The notes beneath the pieces are model-generated. The model was given only the letters and a program-made list of their open reading frames with translations, was not told the origin of the DNA and made no database searches. Source: Leyella stercorea (GTDB taxonomy: Bacteria > Bacteroidota > Bacteroidia > Bacteroidales > Bacteroidaceae). Taken from it: a stretch of 54,559 bases of DNA. The stretch is from NCBI RefSeq assembly GCF_019052365.1, contig NZ_JAHQUY010000011.1:1-54559 (forward strand), given 5' to 3'. How positions within the stretch are numbered: the stretch's first letter is position 1; the number at the start of each line of letters is the position of its first letter. Positions 1 to 7,016 of the stretch are shown here, in pieces. Both the position numbers and the translations under genes were made by a program.

Positions 1-352
1 GAAGAAAAAATTTTTAAGCGGTTACAAATTTATATAATATTAGGCAAGCGTGAAACATAAAATGTGCGTTTAACACTTATTAACGTTATATTATTGCATA
101 TAATATAAAGAAAACAGGGTGCGCCCCCCTGAGAATTGGCTATTTGTCAGCATAGTCACCTCTTTTAAAAATTTTTTCTTCCGATTTTTGGTTAAGTGTA
201 AACTTATGTTCTCATTTGTTAAAAACTATAAACTTGTATATTTATGTATATTCAGTTTTATTAACTTCCTGGCGGTCGAAACTGGGAAGTGGAACGTCTC
301 TTTGTCGCCGAATAGCTATGTATATTTATTATACACTCGGTGTAGGATAAAA

Positions 353-390
353 ATGCACCAAAAACCTCGTATTTACGGGAGTTTGTGCAT
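353..390. repeat. Inverted repeat, structured intergenic element 1
   Basis: ATGCAC (353-358) pairs with GTGCAT (385-390), and a weaker inner pairing flanks the loop TATTTAC. Its core (CCTCGTATTTACGGGAG) resembles the hairpin at 475-491 (CCCCGTGTTTATCGGGG), so the two look like diverged copies of one element. A role as operator, attenuator or terminator is possible, but the sequence does not decide it. Confidence 0.4.
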
Positions 391-474
391 GATTGTAGGA
401 CTTATTTTGTACCTTCGTTTCAGAGGCATGTGAGGATAGGGGTTGAGAACCTTATCATACACTACCTACACAAA

Positions 475-491
475 CCCCGTGTTTATCGGGG
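475..491. repeat. Hairpin, structured intergenic element 2
   Basis: CCCCG and CGGGG form a 5-bp stem around TGTTTAT. The element is about 110 bases downstream of a related hairpin at 353-390. It lies upstream of the first early gene and could be a leader hairpin or a terminator of transcription entering from the left. Confidence 0.4.
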
Positions 492-604
492 ATTTGGCTG
501 CATTTGGAACCTACATAAATCGTTCATTTTCTGTTAATCGGAATTGACCGTCTCTACGGACTGGTTTTATTAGATGCAAAAGTAGTAAAATTAATTGTAA
601 AAGT

Positions 605-850
605 ATGGGAAACGGAATGGAAAACCTCATGGAAAGACTTGAAAAAGAGTTGGAGGAGGAAAAGATGGCGAGGATTAAGCGTCGCAGATGGCGCAGGCGT
701 TTCATGTTGTTGATGGTATTCGGAGTGATAGTGTTTTCTATTTCTGCCGTAACGGCTGCATTCACCAAGTCATTGGTAGCTGGATTTATGGTACTGGGTC
801 TTGTATGTATGCTCTCATATCCGCTTTATCAATTATATAACGAATGTTAA
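605..850 (+). CDS. Small membrane protein, early operon
   Basis: This 81-residue protein begins with a charged amphipathic helix (about 1-22, Glu/Lys rich), followed by a strongly basic stretch (RIKRRRWRRR, about 23-32) and two hydrophobic segments (about 33-53 and 56-77). By the positive-inside rule the N-terminus should be cytoplasmic. It is the first gene after the left non-coding region and overlaps the next gene by 7 bases, which supports translation. No family is recognised. A membrane-anchored early phage protein, for example superinfection exclusion, is only a guess. Confidence 0.6.
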   Translation: MGNGMENLMERLEKELEEEKMARIKRRRWRRRFMLLMVFGVIVFSISAVTAAFTKSLVAGFMVLGLVCMLSYPLYQLYNEC

Positions 851-1161
851 TTATGGGATTTTTCAAGAAAGAGAAGAAAGAGGTAGTGGACGTGCAGCCA
901 TTCAGCACCCCCTATGAGTCTAAGACAAACGAGTCCTGCGACGGTCTGACCCGTGCGATGGACAATGCGGCGGATGTGGCTACGATGCGCCATGTCTTGT
1001 TGCAGTTCTCCAATTGGTTCAAGAGTGACTTCAAGGAGTTGCCGCTTCTGCAAGCAGACCCGTTTGTTGACGACTGGTGCAATGGCATGACGAGAATGAT
1101 ATATGACTATATGTCAGACATTACAAAGAAAAAAGAAGAAACAAACAAGACAAAGGTATGA
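844..1161 (+). CDS. Hypothetical early protein
   Basis: A 105-residue soluble protein, rich in charged residues, with a Lys/Glu-rich start and end. ATG at 844 overlaps the stop of the preceding gene, and a second ATG at 853 is an equally possible start. It contains a mid-region likely to be helical (about 35-90) with Trp residues, and ends in a Lys-rich tail. It overlaps the following gene by 4 bases (ATGA type), so it belongs to the same operon. No domain is recognised. Confidence 0.6.
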   Translation: MLIMGFFKKEKKEVVDVQPFSTPYESKTNESCDGLTRAMDNAADVATMRHVLLQFSNWFKSDFKELPLLQADPFVDDWCNGMTRMIYDYMSDITKKKEETNKTKV

Positions 1162-1358
1162 AACAGGAGTTATTGGATGATTTGCAGCGTTTGCTGAAAT
1201 GCCCTATACCAAAGGTGCAGTATGCCGGTGAGGGTGCTCTTGTTGTTTATCACAGCAATAACAACCCTACGGAGGACGATATAGCCGCCTACAAGCTTGC
1301 GCTGCGCGAGATGGAGGAGATATGGGTGCCGTTCAAAGAAAGGAGTAACAATGATTAA
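1158..1358 (+). CDS. Hypothetical small early protein
   Basis: A 66-residue acidic protein with no recognised domain. Predicted helices flank a short strand-like segment (ALVVYH). The start overlaps the upstream stop and its own end overlaps the next reading frame's ATG at 1351, a typical translationally coupled arrangement. Confidence 0.55.
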   Translation: MKQELLDDLQRLLKCPIPKVQYAGEGALVVYHSNNNPTEDDIAAYKLALREMEEIWVPFKERSNND

Positions 1359-2127
1359 CAGAGAGGACATTAAGGAGGGCTTGAAGTTTAGGATGCCCAA
1401 CAACAAAATCGAGCGTAAGCATCAAGGTACCACGGATATGTGTGAATCCATCTAGTATCTGACAACGCTGAAAACTCCGCACGGAGACAAAAATTATGTA
1501 ACGCTCCAAGTACCGCTTTTCGAGGTGTGCGGCGGTCCGAAGCTGATAAGCTTAGCAGACAAGGAAGACCCGCATTGCGCATGGGTCGGCGAGTACATCA
1601 AGGTTCGCAGCGATGCGATCGGAAAGAAACCGCTCTACATATCCCTGGGCGACGTGATGCAACGCGGAATACGTGCCATCGACGCTAATCTCTACCTCAT
1701 TTTCAGTGCAGAGATTCCGAAAAACAACTGGGCGTACAACGCCTTTTGGGGTGGCAGTCGTAGCGGCGGGAAAAAATACCGTATGGAGCATTACGGATGT
1801 TCCCTTGATCCGATTGACGTTCTTTCAAAGCTTTCCGCGTTTACTGAACAGCCAACTGGAGATGCCGATGCGTTCCGCGACATTACCGATGGCATGTACG
1901 ACACCTTCAAAGCGAAGAACCACGACTACGGCAATAGCTTCTCGGAATTGTTTGCGGAGTGCGGCATGACATACGCCTACGGGCACATGACAGAGAAGTT
2001 GAAGCGCGTGAAGTCGCTGATGTCTGACGAGGCGAAGGTGAAGGGCGAGAGTATGAGAGACTCATTGCTTGACCTTGCGAACTATGCGATACTTACAATT
2101 ATGGAACTTGACAAAACAAGGAAGTGA
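1351..2127 (+). pseudogene. Nmad1/DUF1599-like protein interrupted by in-frame amber codon
   Basis: The frame opens at ATG 1351 (MINREDIKEG...), meets TAG at 1453-1455 as codon 35, and continues open in the same frame to TGA at 2127. Full length would be 258 residues. The sequence after the TAG (YLTTLKTPHGDKNYV) reads as normal protein, so the stop interrupts a real gene. The C-terminal 90 residues resemble the nucleotide modification associated domain 1 family (DUF1599): an FKAKNHDYGNSF motif and a final helix with LLDLANYAI. The GTG at 1525 could restart translation. The gene may be a recent nonsense mutant, a readthrough gene, or a sequencing error. TAG ends other genes here (for example at 6040 and 17897), so genome-wide TAG recoding is unlikely. 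Confidence 0.75.
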
Positions 2128-2128
2128 T

Positions 2129-2353
2129 ATGCCGAAGATTGTTTTAGACCTCAAAGAAAGCGGAATGGAGCTTTTCTTTAAATTGTTCTTTAGTGCTACA
2201 AGAAAATTGGGGCTTTCAGACAAAGAGGCGTGCGAAGCATTCAGAAAGTCTGTTGAAGCAATAGAAAATGCTCCGGCAGAGGAAAGATGCGCCTGGTATA
2301 ATTCGCATGAACACATCAAGCTGCGAGTGGAAACAATAAATGACAAAAAGTAA
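2129..2353 (+). CDS. Hypothetical small protein
   Basis: A 74-residue protein starting at ATG 2129, two bases after the stop of the upstream gene. Its body (about 10-65) is likely helical and amphipathic, with FFKLFF and LGLSDKEACEAF. It overlaps the start of the antirepressor gene if that uses ATG 2340. No family is recognised. Confidence 0.55.
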   Translation: MPKIVLDLKESGMELFFKLFFSATRKLGLSDKEACEAFRKSVEAIENAPAEERCAWYNSHEHIKLRVETINDKK

Positions 2354-3137
2354 TTGTAACTTAAAATCTAACAATATGCAAGAGATTGTATTTAGAAGCA
2401 ACGATAACCAAGCTCTGACGACAAGTGTGATTGTTGCAGAGAAGTTTGGCAAGGAGCATAGCGACGTTCTTAAAGCTATAAAAAGTTTATTTACGACAGG
2501 GGAAAAATCCCTTTTCGTTGAGAACCAGCAACTTGCGAAGATGTTTTCCCTTACGGAGGTGGAACAGCCGATGCCTGTTGGTGGCGGTGTGAAGAAGCTG
2601 CCTATCTACGTGATGAATAGGGATGGTTTTACTCTGTTGGCTATGGGCTTTACCGGTGCGAAGGCGTTGGCTTTTAAGTTGGAGTATATGAACGCCTTTA
2701 ACGCCATGGAACAACAGATACGTCAGAGTTCGGGCGTTCCGCAGACGTTCTCCCAAGCTCTTATGCTTGCTGCCAAGCAGCAGGAGCAGATAGAAGCACA
2801 GCAGAAACAGCTTGAGATGCAGAAGCCGAAAGTAGAGTTCTTTGAAGCAGTGGCTGAAAGCAAGACCGCCATCGACATCAAGGCTGCTGCGAATACACTC
2901 CACTTCAAAAACATCGGCAGAAACAAGTTGTTTGAAATTCTGCGCAACGCGAAAATACTCATGTGGAACAATCTCCCATATCAGAAGTATGTTGACTGTG
3001 GATATTTCCGCACGATAGAACAGAAATACACGACGCATGACGGTGTGAAAATCAGCATCAAGACCCTCGTCTATCAGAAGGGAATGGATTTTATCCGCAG
3101 AACACTGAATAATTTGGGTTACAAACAGGTTGAGTAA
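2340..3137 (+). CDS. Rha-family / KilA-C-like phage antirepressor
   Basis: A 265-residue two-domain protein. The N-terminal part (about 15-125) has the Rha signature: SVIVAEKFGKEHSDVLKAI, then a V-NRDGFTLLAMGFTGAKA stretch. A Gln-rich coiled linker follows (about 135-165). The C-terminal part (about 165-262) resembles the KilA-C/ANT domain, with the IGRNKLFEILR helix and the KGMDFIRR end. Such proteins regulate the lysis-lysogeny decision or host DNA interactions of temperate phages, which hints at a temperate lifestyle. Translation may start at ATG 2376 (MQEIVF) instead of 2340. The stop overlaps the next gene's ATG. Confidence 0.85.
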   Translation: MTKSNCNLKSNNMQEIVFRSNDNQALTTSVIVAEKFGKEHSDVLKAIKSLFTTGEKSLFVENQQLAKMFSLTEVEQPMPVGGGVKKLPIYVMNRDGFTLLAMGFTGAKALAFKLEYMNAFNAMEQQIRQSSGVPQTFSQALMLAAKQQEQIEAQQKQLEMQKPKVEFFEAVAESKTAIDIKAAANTLHFKNIGRNKLFEILRNAKILMWNNLPYQKYVDCGYFRTIEQKYTTHDGVKISIKTLVYQKGMDFIRRTLNNLGYKQVE

Positions 3138-3742
3138 TGACTAAGGACTGGAGCGGAAACGGCAAGAGCACCTTCATAACAATCGGTGCGAGCAACCACA
3201 CGGACAAGGAGCGTGAGGAGCACGATTTCTACGCTACGAGCCCTGTTGCGATTGACAGACTTGTCCGCAACTTCGAGCTGCCGAAGAAGATTTGGGAGTG
3301 TGCTTGTGGTACTGGATGCTTGTCGGAACGCCTTGTTGAGTTCGGGCACGATGTCGTGAGCACCGACCTTATAGACCGGGGTTACGGCGATGTGCAGGAC
3401 TTCTTCAAGGCAGACACGATGCCCGACGGCTGCGAGTGCATACTGACGAACCCACCCTACAAGTACGCACTGGAGTTCGTGCAACACTCGCTTGACTTGC
3501 TTCCCGACGGAGGCTTGTGTGTGATGTTTCTCAAGACAACATTCCTGGAGGGCCAGAAACGCTACGAGAGGCTCTATAAGAACACGCCACCTAAGTATGT
3601 ACTGCAATTCTCAAAGAGAGTGCTGTGCGCAAAGAACGGCAAGTTCGCTGCAATGCGAAATGGCGGCGGCAGTGCAGTCAGCTACGCATGGTTTGTATGG
3701 AAGAAAGGTTACAACGGAGAAACAACCATAAAATGGATATGA
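3137..3742 (+). CDS. Adenine-specific DNA methyltransferase, phage Dam-like
   Basis: A 201-residue protein with an N6-adenine methylase fold. It has a DFYATSP motif (30-36), a SAM-binding segment (ECACGTG, 54-60) and the catalytic NPPY at 105-108. There is no separate target-recognition domain, as in compact orphan phage methylases. It likely methylates phage DNA to evade restriction or mark replication, and no partner endonuclease is nearby. The start codon overlaps the upstream stop, and the last bases overlap the next gene. Confidence 0.88.
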   Translation: MTKDWSGNGKSTFITIGASNHTDKEREEHDFYATSPVAIDRLVRNFELPKKIWECACGTGCLSERLVEFGHDVVSTDLIDRGYGDVQDFFKADTMPDGCECILTNPPYKYALEFVQHSLDLLPDGGLCVMFLKTTFLEGQKRYERLYKNTPPKYVLQFSKRVLCAKNGKFAAMRNGGGSAVSYAWFVWKKGYNGETTIKWI

Positions 3743-3963
3743 GCAAAAACAGATACCGCAACAAAGCACCCTACTCCACCCTGCATCCCGACGCAAGGCA
3801 CTGGACTCGCAAGGGGAACTCGTGGAAGCAGAAGGTTGGCTACGATACCGAGGGTGAGGCATGGGAGTTTCTAAATCAGAACCCGAGGCTGAAAGCTATT
3901 GGCGAAAAGCCTTACTTCTGTGAGCTGTGCTCAAGGTGGCACATCGGAAGGTTGCACAAATAA
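3739..3963 (+). CDS. Small zinc-ribbon-like protein
   Basis: A 74-residue protein started at the ATG overlapping the methylase stop (ATGA at 3739). ATG 3733 would add two residues. The N-terminal half is basic, and the C-terminus has CELCSRWHIG with a following His, which resembles a half zinc ribbon found in small phage DNA-binding proteins. Function unknown. Confidence 0.6.
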   Translation: MSKNRYRNKAPYSTLHPDARHWTRKGNSWKQKVGYDTEGEAWEFLNQNPRLKAIGEKPYFCELCSRWHIGRLHK

Positions 3964-3974
3964 ATATTGAGGAT

Positions 3975-4406
3975 ATGAAGAAGAAAGGATATTACGAATA
4001 TACACCGCAGATTTACCCAAGGAAACTTTGGGTGATGTACAATACATCGGAAGAAGAAATAGACAAATGCTTTACCAACATGAAAGGCGAACCTCTTGTT
4101 CACAACGGCGAGCCTATGAGCGAAGGAAACTACGGAGGTATGGTTTATGACGAATGTATGAGTAAGGCAGGGAAATACTTCGGTAATCTCGTTGTCTTTC
4201 CCAAAAAGAGCGATATGACTATGAAAAATATCTGCCATGAGGCATATCATATTCTATCGTCTATCAACGATGCGTGCGACTTGGAAAGAATGTATAACGG
4301 CAGAAATGAGCACCAGGCATACCTCATGGGTTGGATATGTGATTGTATCAACAACGCTCGTTTGGGAGTCGGTGATTTTATAGAAATTAAAGACAAGGAG
4401 GAATAG
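3975..4406 (+). CDS. Zincin-like protein with HExxH motif
   Basis: A 143-residue protein begun at ATG 3975. HEAYH at residues 88-92, within a predicted helix, and a downstream glutamate (NEHQAYLMGW, Glu112) give the arrangement of a minimal zinc metallopeptidase active site. The NEHQAYLMGW helix recurs in gut-phage proteins of this type, as I remember the family. The substrate is unknown. It might process a phage or host protein early in infection, or it might be a structural relative without activity. It lies between two small operon genes with almost no spacing. Confidence 0.6.
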   Translation: MKKKGYYEYTPQIYPRKLWVMYNTSEEEIDKCFTNMKGEPLVHNGEPMSEGNYGGMVYDECMSKAGKYFGNLVVFPKKSDMTMKNICHEAYHILSSINDACDLERMYNGRNEHQAYLMGWICDCINNARLGVGDFIEIKDKEE

Positions 4407-4409
4407 CTT

Positions 4410-4838
4410 ATGTTTTTGGGATTTGAAAACTATCGCGAAATTGATGTGCTAAAAGGAAAAACACTCGTTAGTGTCGATAGAGGCCATTATGACTCAAACG
4501 ATGCTTTGTTTTTCAAAACAGCTGATGGAGAATTTTACATTATGACGCACTACCAAGAGTGTTGCGAGAATGTATATATAGATGATATTTGCGGTGATTT
4601 CGCTGATTTGCTGAATGAGGAAATACTGACAGCGGAAGAGTTAAACAACGACTATCCTGTAGATGAAGAATGTATTGAAGATACTTATACTTGGACATTT
4701 TATCATTTAGCAACGTTTCATGGGGATGTCACTATTCGATGGTTTGGAACAAGTAACGGCTATTACTCCGAGAGTGCGGAATTTTACAAAATTAGTGAGG
4801 AAGATTATAATGTTCATGTAAATAGGAACAGCTTATGA
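4410..4838 (+). CDS. Hypothetical acidic protein
   Basis: A 142-residue acidic protein rich in Asp, Glu and Tyr. Alternating short hydrophobic stretches suggest a beta-rich fold (about 12-50 and 100-135). No motif is recognised. It starts 4 bases after the zincin-like gene and overlaps the next gene's ATG by 4 bases. Confidence 0.6.
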   Translation: MFLGFENYREIDVLKGKTLVSVDRGHYDSNDALFFKTADGEFYIMTHYQECCENVYIDDICGDFADLLNEEILTAEELNNDYPVDEECIEDTYTWTFYHLATFHGDVTIRWFGTSNGYYSESAEFYKISEEDYNVHVNRNSL

Positions 4839-5008
4839 TTAAGAAAGGAGATAAGCGCAAGAAGCATTATAAGTGCAAGGACTGCGCAATGTTTGCGGAC
4901 GAGGATGCAGATGGCGCACCCTATTGCCTCGCCAAAGACCTCTACACGTTCGTAATGGGCAAAGATGAGGCTTGCGAGGAGTTTGTAAAGTGGAACGGTA
5001 AGAAATAA
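4835..5008 (+). CDS. Small Cys-rich, probably zinc-binding protein
   Basis: A 57-residue frame translationally coupled to the upstream gene (ATGA overlap at 4835). It starts with a Lys-rich stretch and has cysteines in a CKDC pair, a later YC and a final DEAC. This pattern suits a small zinc-binding fold. No function can be assigned. Confidence 0.6.
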   Translation: MIKKGDKRKKHYKCKDCAMFADEDADGAPYCLAKDLYTFVMGKDEACEEFVKWNGKK

Positions 5009-5022
5009 CAAACAAAAACAAA

Positions 5023-5529
5023 ATGGAAAGAGAGAAGATAGTAATAGAACTTTGTGGCGGCAGGATGCCTGAAAAGGCACACGATGCCGACGCGGCGTAT
5101 GATGTGTTCACCAAGGAAGATGTAAAAGTGCTAGACTATGAGCGCTATGCAATACCGCTCGGCTTCAAAATACAACTGCCCAAACACCTTGCAGCAGTTA
5201 TACAACCAAGAAGCGGAATGTCTGCAAAAGGTATGCCCTCCCAAAAGATGTGGAATGGCGAAATCATTAAAGAAAAGCGAATTGATGCCGATGTTGAACT
5301 TGGCTTGATAGATAGCGGCTATACCGGCGAGGTGAAAGCAATCGTGAAAACCTTGGGTATAGGTGCTTTTATGTCAGGAGACATTTTTATCCCTGCCGGC
5401 ACAAAGATAGCACAGATGCGCATTGTGGAGATACCGAATACGGAACTTGTGAGCGGTGTCATCAAAATTCAAGAAAATGATGACAAGAAGCGTGGCGACA
5501 ACGGTTTTAATTCAACAGGAGTAAAATAA
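5023..5529 (+). CDS. dut: dUTP diphosphatase (dUTPase)
   Basis: A 168-residue trimeric-type dUTPase that hydrolyses dUTP to dUMP and pyrophosphate, keeping uracil out of phage DNA and feeding thymidylate synthesis. All five motifs are visible in order: DADAAYDV (21-28), PRSGMSAKG (62-70), DVELGLIDSGYTGEV (90-104), IPAGTKIAQM (123-132) and RGDNGFNSTG (157-166). Motif 2 is followed by an unusual insertion (about 72-88, with KMWNGEIIKEK) compared with typical dUTPases. It sits in the DNA-metabolism part of the early operon. Confidence 0.9.
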   Translation: MEREKIVIELCGGRMPEKAHDADAAYDVFTKEDVKVLDYERYAIPLGFKIQLPKHLAAVIQPRSGMSAKGMPSQKMWNGEIIKEKRIDADVELGLIDSGYTGEVKAIVKTLGIGAFMSGDIFIPAGTKIAQMRIVEIPNTELVSGVIKIQENDDKKRGDNGFNSTGVK

Positions 5530-5530
5530 C

Positions 5531-6040
5531 ATGGCAAGCAAGACATACATCGGCATAGACCCTGGCTCAAAGGGTTTCATAGCAGTAATGCACCCTGACG
5601 GCACGCGTGAGTATTGCTCCTTGCAGGACCGCGATTATCACGATATTGCGCTGTTTCTGAAAAACATCAAGACGGTGTGTGAGGAAAATTGCGTGTGCTG
5701 TATGGAGGAGATACACGCCATCTTCGGTTCGTCGGCAAAGTCCACATTCTCGTTCGGAGAAACGTTCGGAGTGCTGCAAGGTCTGTTGATTGCGCTTGAG
5801 ATACCCTATCATCTTGTACCTCCGAAGACTTGGCAGAAGGAGATTTGGATAAGTCACGATAAGGTTATCAAGAGTTACTGCGGAAAGAAAAGCACTGACA
5901 ACAAGGCGACATCCATCAACGCCGCAAGACGACTGTTCCCGACCGAAGATTTTAGGCGTACAAGCAAGTGCAAGAACGTAGACGATAACAAGTGCGACGC
6001 AACGCTGATATGCGAATATGGGCGAAGGAAATGCCTTTAG
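5531..6040 (+). CDS. RuvC-like Holliday junction resolvase
   Basis: A 169-residue protein with an RNase H-like fold start (YIGIDPGSKGFIAV, about 6-19), a second acidic site (MEEIHA, about 58-63) and C-terminal acidic residues (DDNKCDATLI). These are the usual carboxylates of RuvC-family junction endonucleases. In phages such enzymes resolve recombination and replication junctions before packaging. It starts one base after the dUTPase gene ends. Confidence 0.8.
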   Translation: MASKTYIGIDPGSKGFIAVMHPDGTREYCSLQDRDYHDIALFLKNIKTVCEENCVCCMEEIHAIFGSSAKSTFSFGETFGVLQGLLIALEIPYHLVPPKTWQKEIWISHDKVIKSYCGKKSTDNKATSINAARRLFPTEDFRRTSKCKNVDDNKCDATLICEYGRRKCL

Positions 6041-6078
6041 AGAGGATAAAAACATTGTTTAACTAAATAAGTATAGAT

Positions 6079-6492
6079 ATGGATTTTGGAAAGAAATTAT
6101 ATTGCGGCAATTTTGTGGTTACAAAGAAATCGCGCAGTCTAAGCAAGCAGGAGTTGAAGGAACTCCGCGACAAGGAAGGTATCCGTGAGGATGTCCGCAA
6201 GCATCTGACACGAGGCTCGCTTCCGTACATTTGCGTCGAAACGGTCGGCGGCGGATGGAAGGTGGAGTTCGGTATCGGCACGACGATGTTCGAGGCAATC
6301 GACGCGCTCGGCATGGTTCGTGACGAGAAGGGCGACTGGCGCACTCACGGAACGGAAGGCAAGAACGCAGAGGCTATCTTTACCGGCATGTTCGTTGATA
6401 CTACCGTCGTCGGTGATGCGGAGTACCAGACGGCAAAGATGAAAGCCATGAGCGAGTATATAGAACGAAACACAAAGCATGACGATAAATAA
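6079..6492 (+). CDS. Hypothetical protein, replication block
   Basis: A 137-residue soluble protein with an N-terminal beta-like stretch, a basic helix (KQELKELRDKEGI, about 24-36), a Gly-rich loop (ETVGGGWKVEFG) and a C-terminal helix. No recognised family. Its place between the resolvase and the helicase suggests a role in DNA metabolism, but that is inference. Confidence 0.6.
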   Translation: MDFGKKLYCGNFVVTKKSRSLSKQELKELRDKEGIREDVRKHLTRGSLPYICVETVGGGWKVEFGIGTTMFEAIDALGMVRDEKGDWRTHGTEGKNAEAIFTGMFVDTTVVGDAEYQTAKMKAMSEYIERNTKHDDK

Positions 6493-6494
6493 AT

Positions 6495-7016
6495 ATGGCG
6501 GACAGAAAGACAGAGAAACTTTCGGCTAAGATGAAGTCGGAGGCGGTCGGCTTGGGTCTGTGCCAGCAATGGACTGACGAATGGGCCGACGGCACGTCGA
6601 AAGACGAGCTTGTCGAGAAGTTTGTCAGAGGCATTGACTTCTGCATAGAGCACAACTTTCCGTCATGCGAAGTGATACGGAAGGAGTTCGGAGATGTCAT
6701 TCACGACCACGGCGTGTACGTGGACGAGAACGTGATTGCGGATGACAAGCCGACGGTGATATTAAACGGAGAGTGCGTCGCAGGACTGACCTACTCTGGC
6801 AAGAGCTGCGGCGACATATATGTAAGGCATGACTGCGAGGCGACTGTATTTGTAAACGGCCTTGCGAGAGCGTTTATCAACATGTACGACAATGCGGAGG
6901 TGGAAGTGTATTGCGAAGAGGGGGCAAAGGCTTTCGTCTATCTGCACGGCGGCAGGGTCAGAAAGACGCGAGGTGATGTCACAATTAGAGAAAAACACAA
7001 GGAGAAGGAAGAATGA
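6495..7016 (+). CDS. Hypothetical protein with beta-solenoid-like C-terminus
   Basis: A 173-residue protein. The first 75 residues are helical. Residues about 85-160 have short hydrophobic strands at regular spacing, alternating with Gly/Asp turns (for example YVRHDCEATVFVNG then FINMYDNAEVEVY), which suggests a small beta-solenoid. The tail is Lys/Glu rich. The stop overlaps the helicase ATG (ATGA), so the two are co-translated. Function unknown. Confidence 0.6.
   Translation: MADRKTEKLSAKMKSEAVGLGLCQQWTDEWADGTSKDELVEKFVRGIDFCIEHNFPSCEVIRKEFGDVIHDHGVYVDENVIADDKPTVILNGECVAGLTYSGKSCGDIYVRHDCEATVFVNGLARAFINMYDNAEVEVYCEEGAKAFVYLHGGRVRKTRGDVTIREKHKEKEE

Larger units (their letters stand above)
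1..604. other. AT-rich non-coding region with hairpins
   Basis: No convincing gene is seen here. An open frame at 119-433 has a GTG start, a run of Phe/Lys/Leu residues and no recognisable domain, and I regard it as chance. The stretch contains inverted repeats at 353-390 (ATGCAC/GTGCAT arms around a smaller stem) and 475-491 (CCCCG/CGGGG arms), a TAACGTTA palindrome at 81-88, and TATAAT-like tracts near 95-108. On the minus strand a TACTTTTG box (complement of 577-584) fits the Bacteroidetes -7 consensus. The region probably holds promoters and control sites for the rightward early operon and perhaps for leftward transcription off the window edge. Confidence 0.6.

Noticed and set aside
119..433. 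Open frame of about 104 codons in the left non-coding region
   Set aside because: It uses GTG, is rich in Phe/Lys from AT-rich DNA, has no domain, and lies over structured intergenic DNA. No neighbour spacing supports it.
2487..3038. Antisense open frame over the antirepressor gene
   Set aside because: The opposite frame encodes an intact recognisable two-domain protein; the antisense frame has no domain and no promoter or neighbour context.
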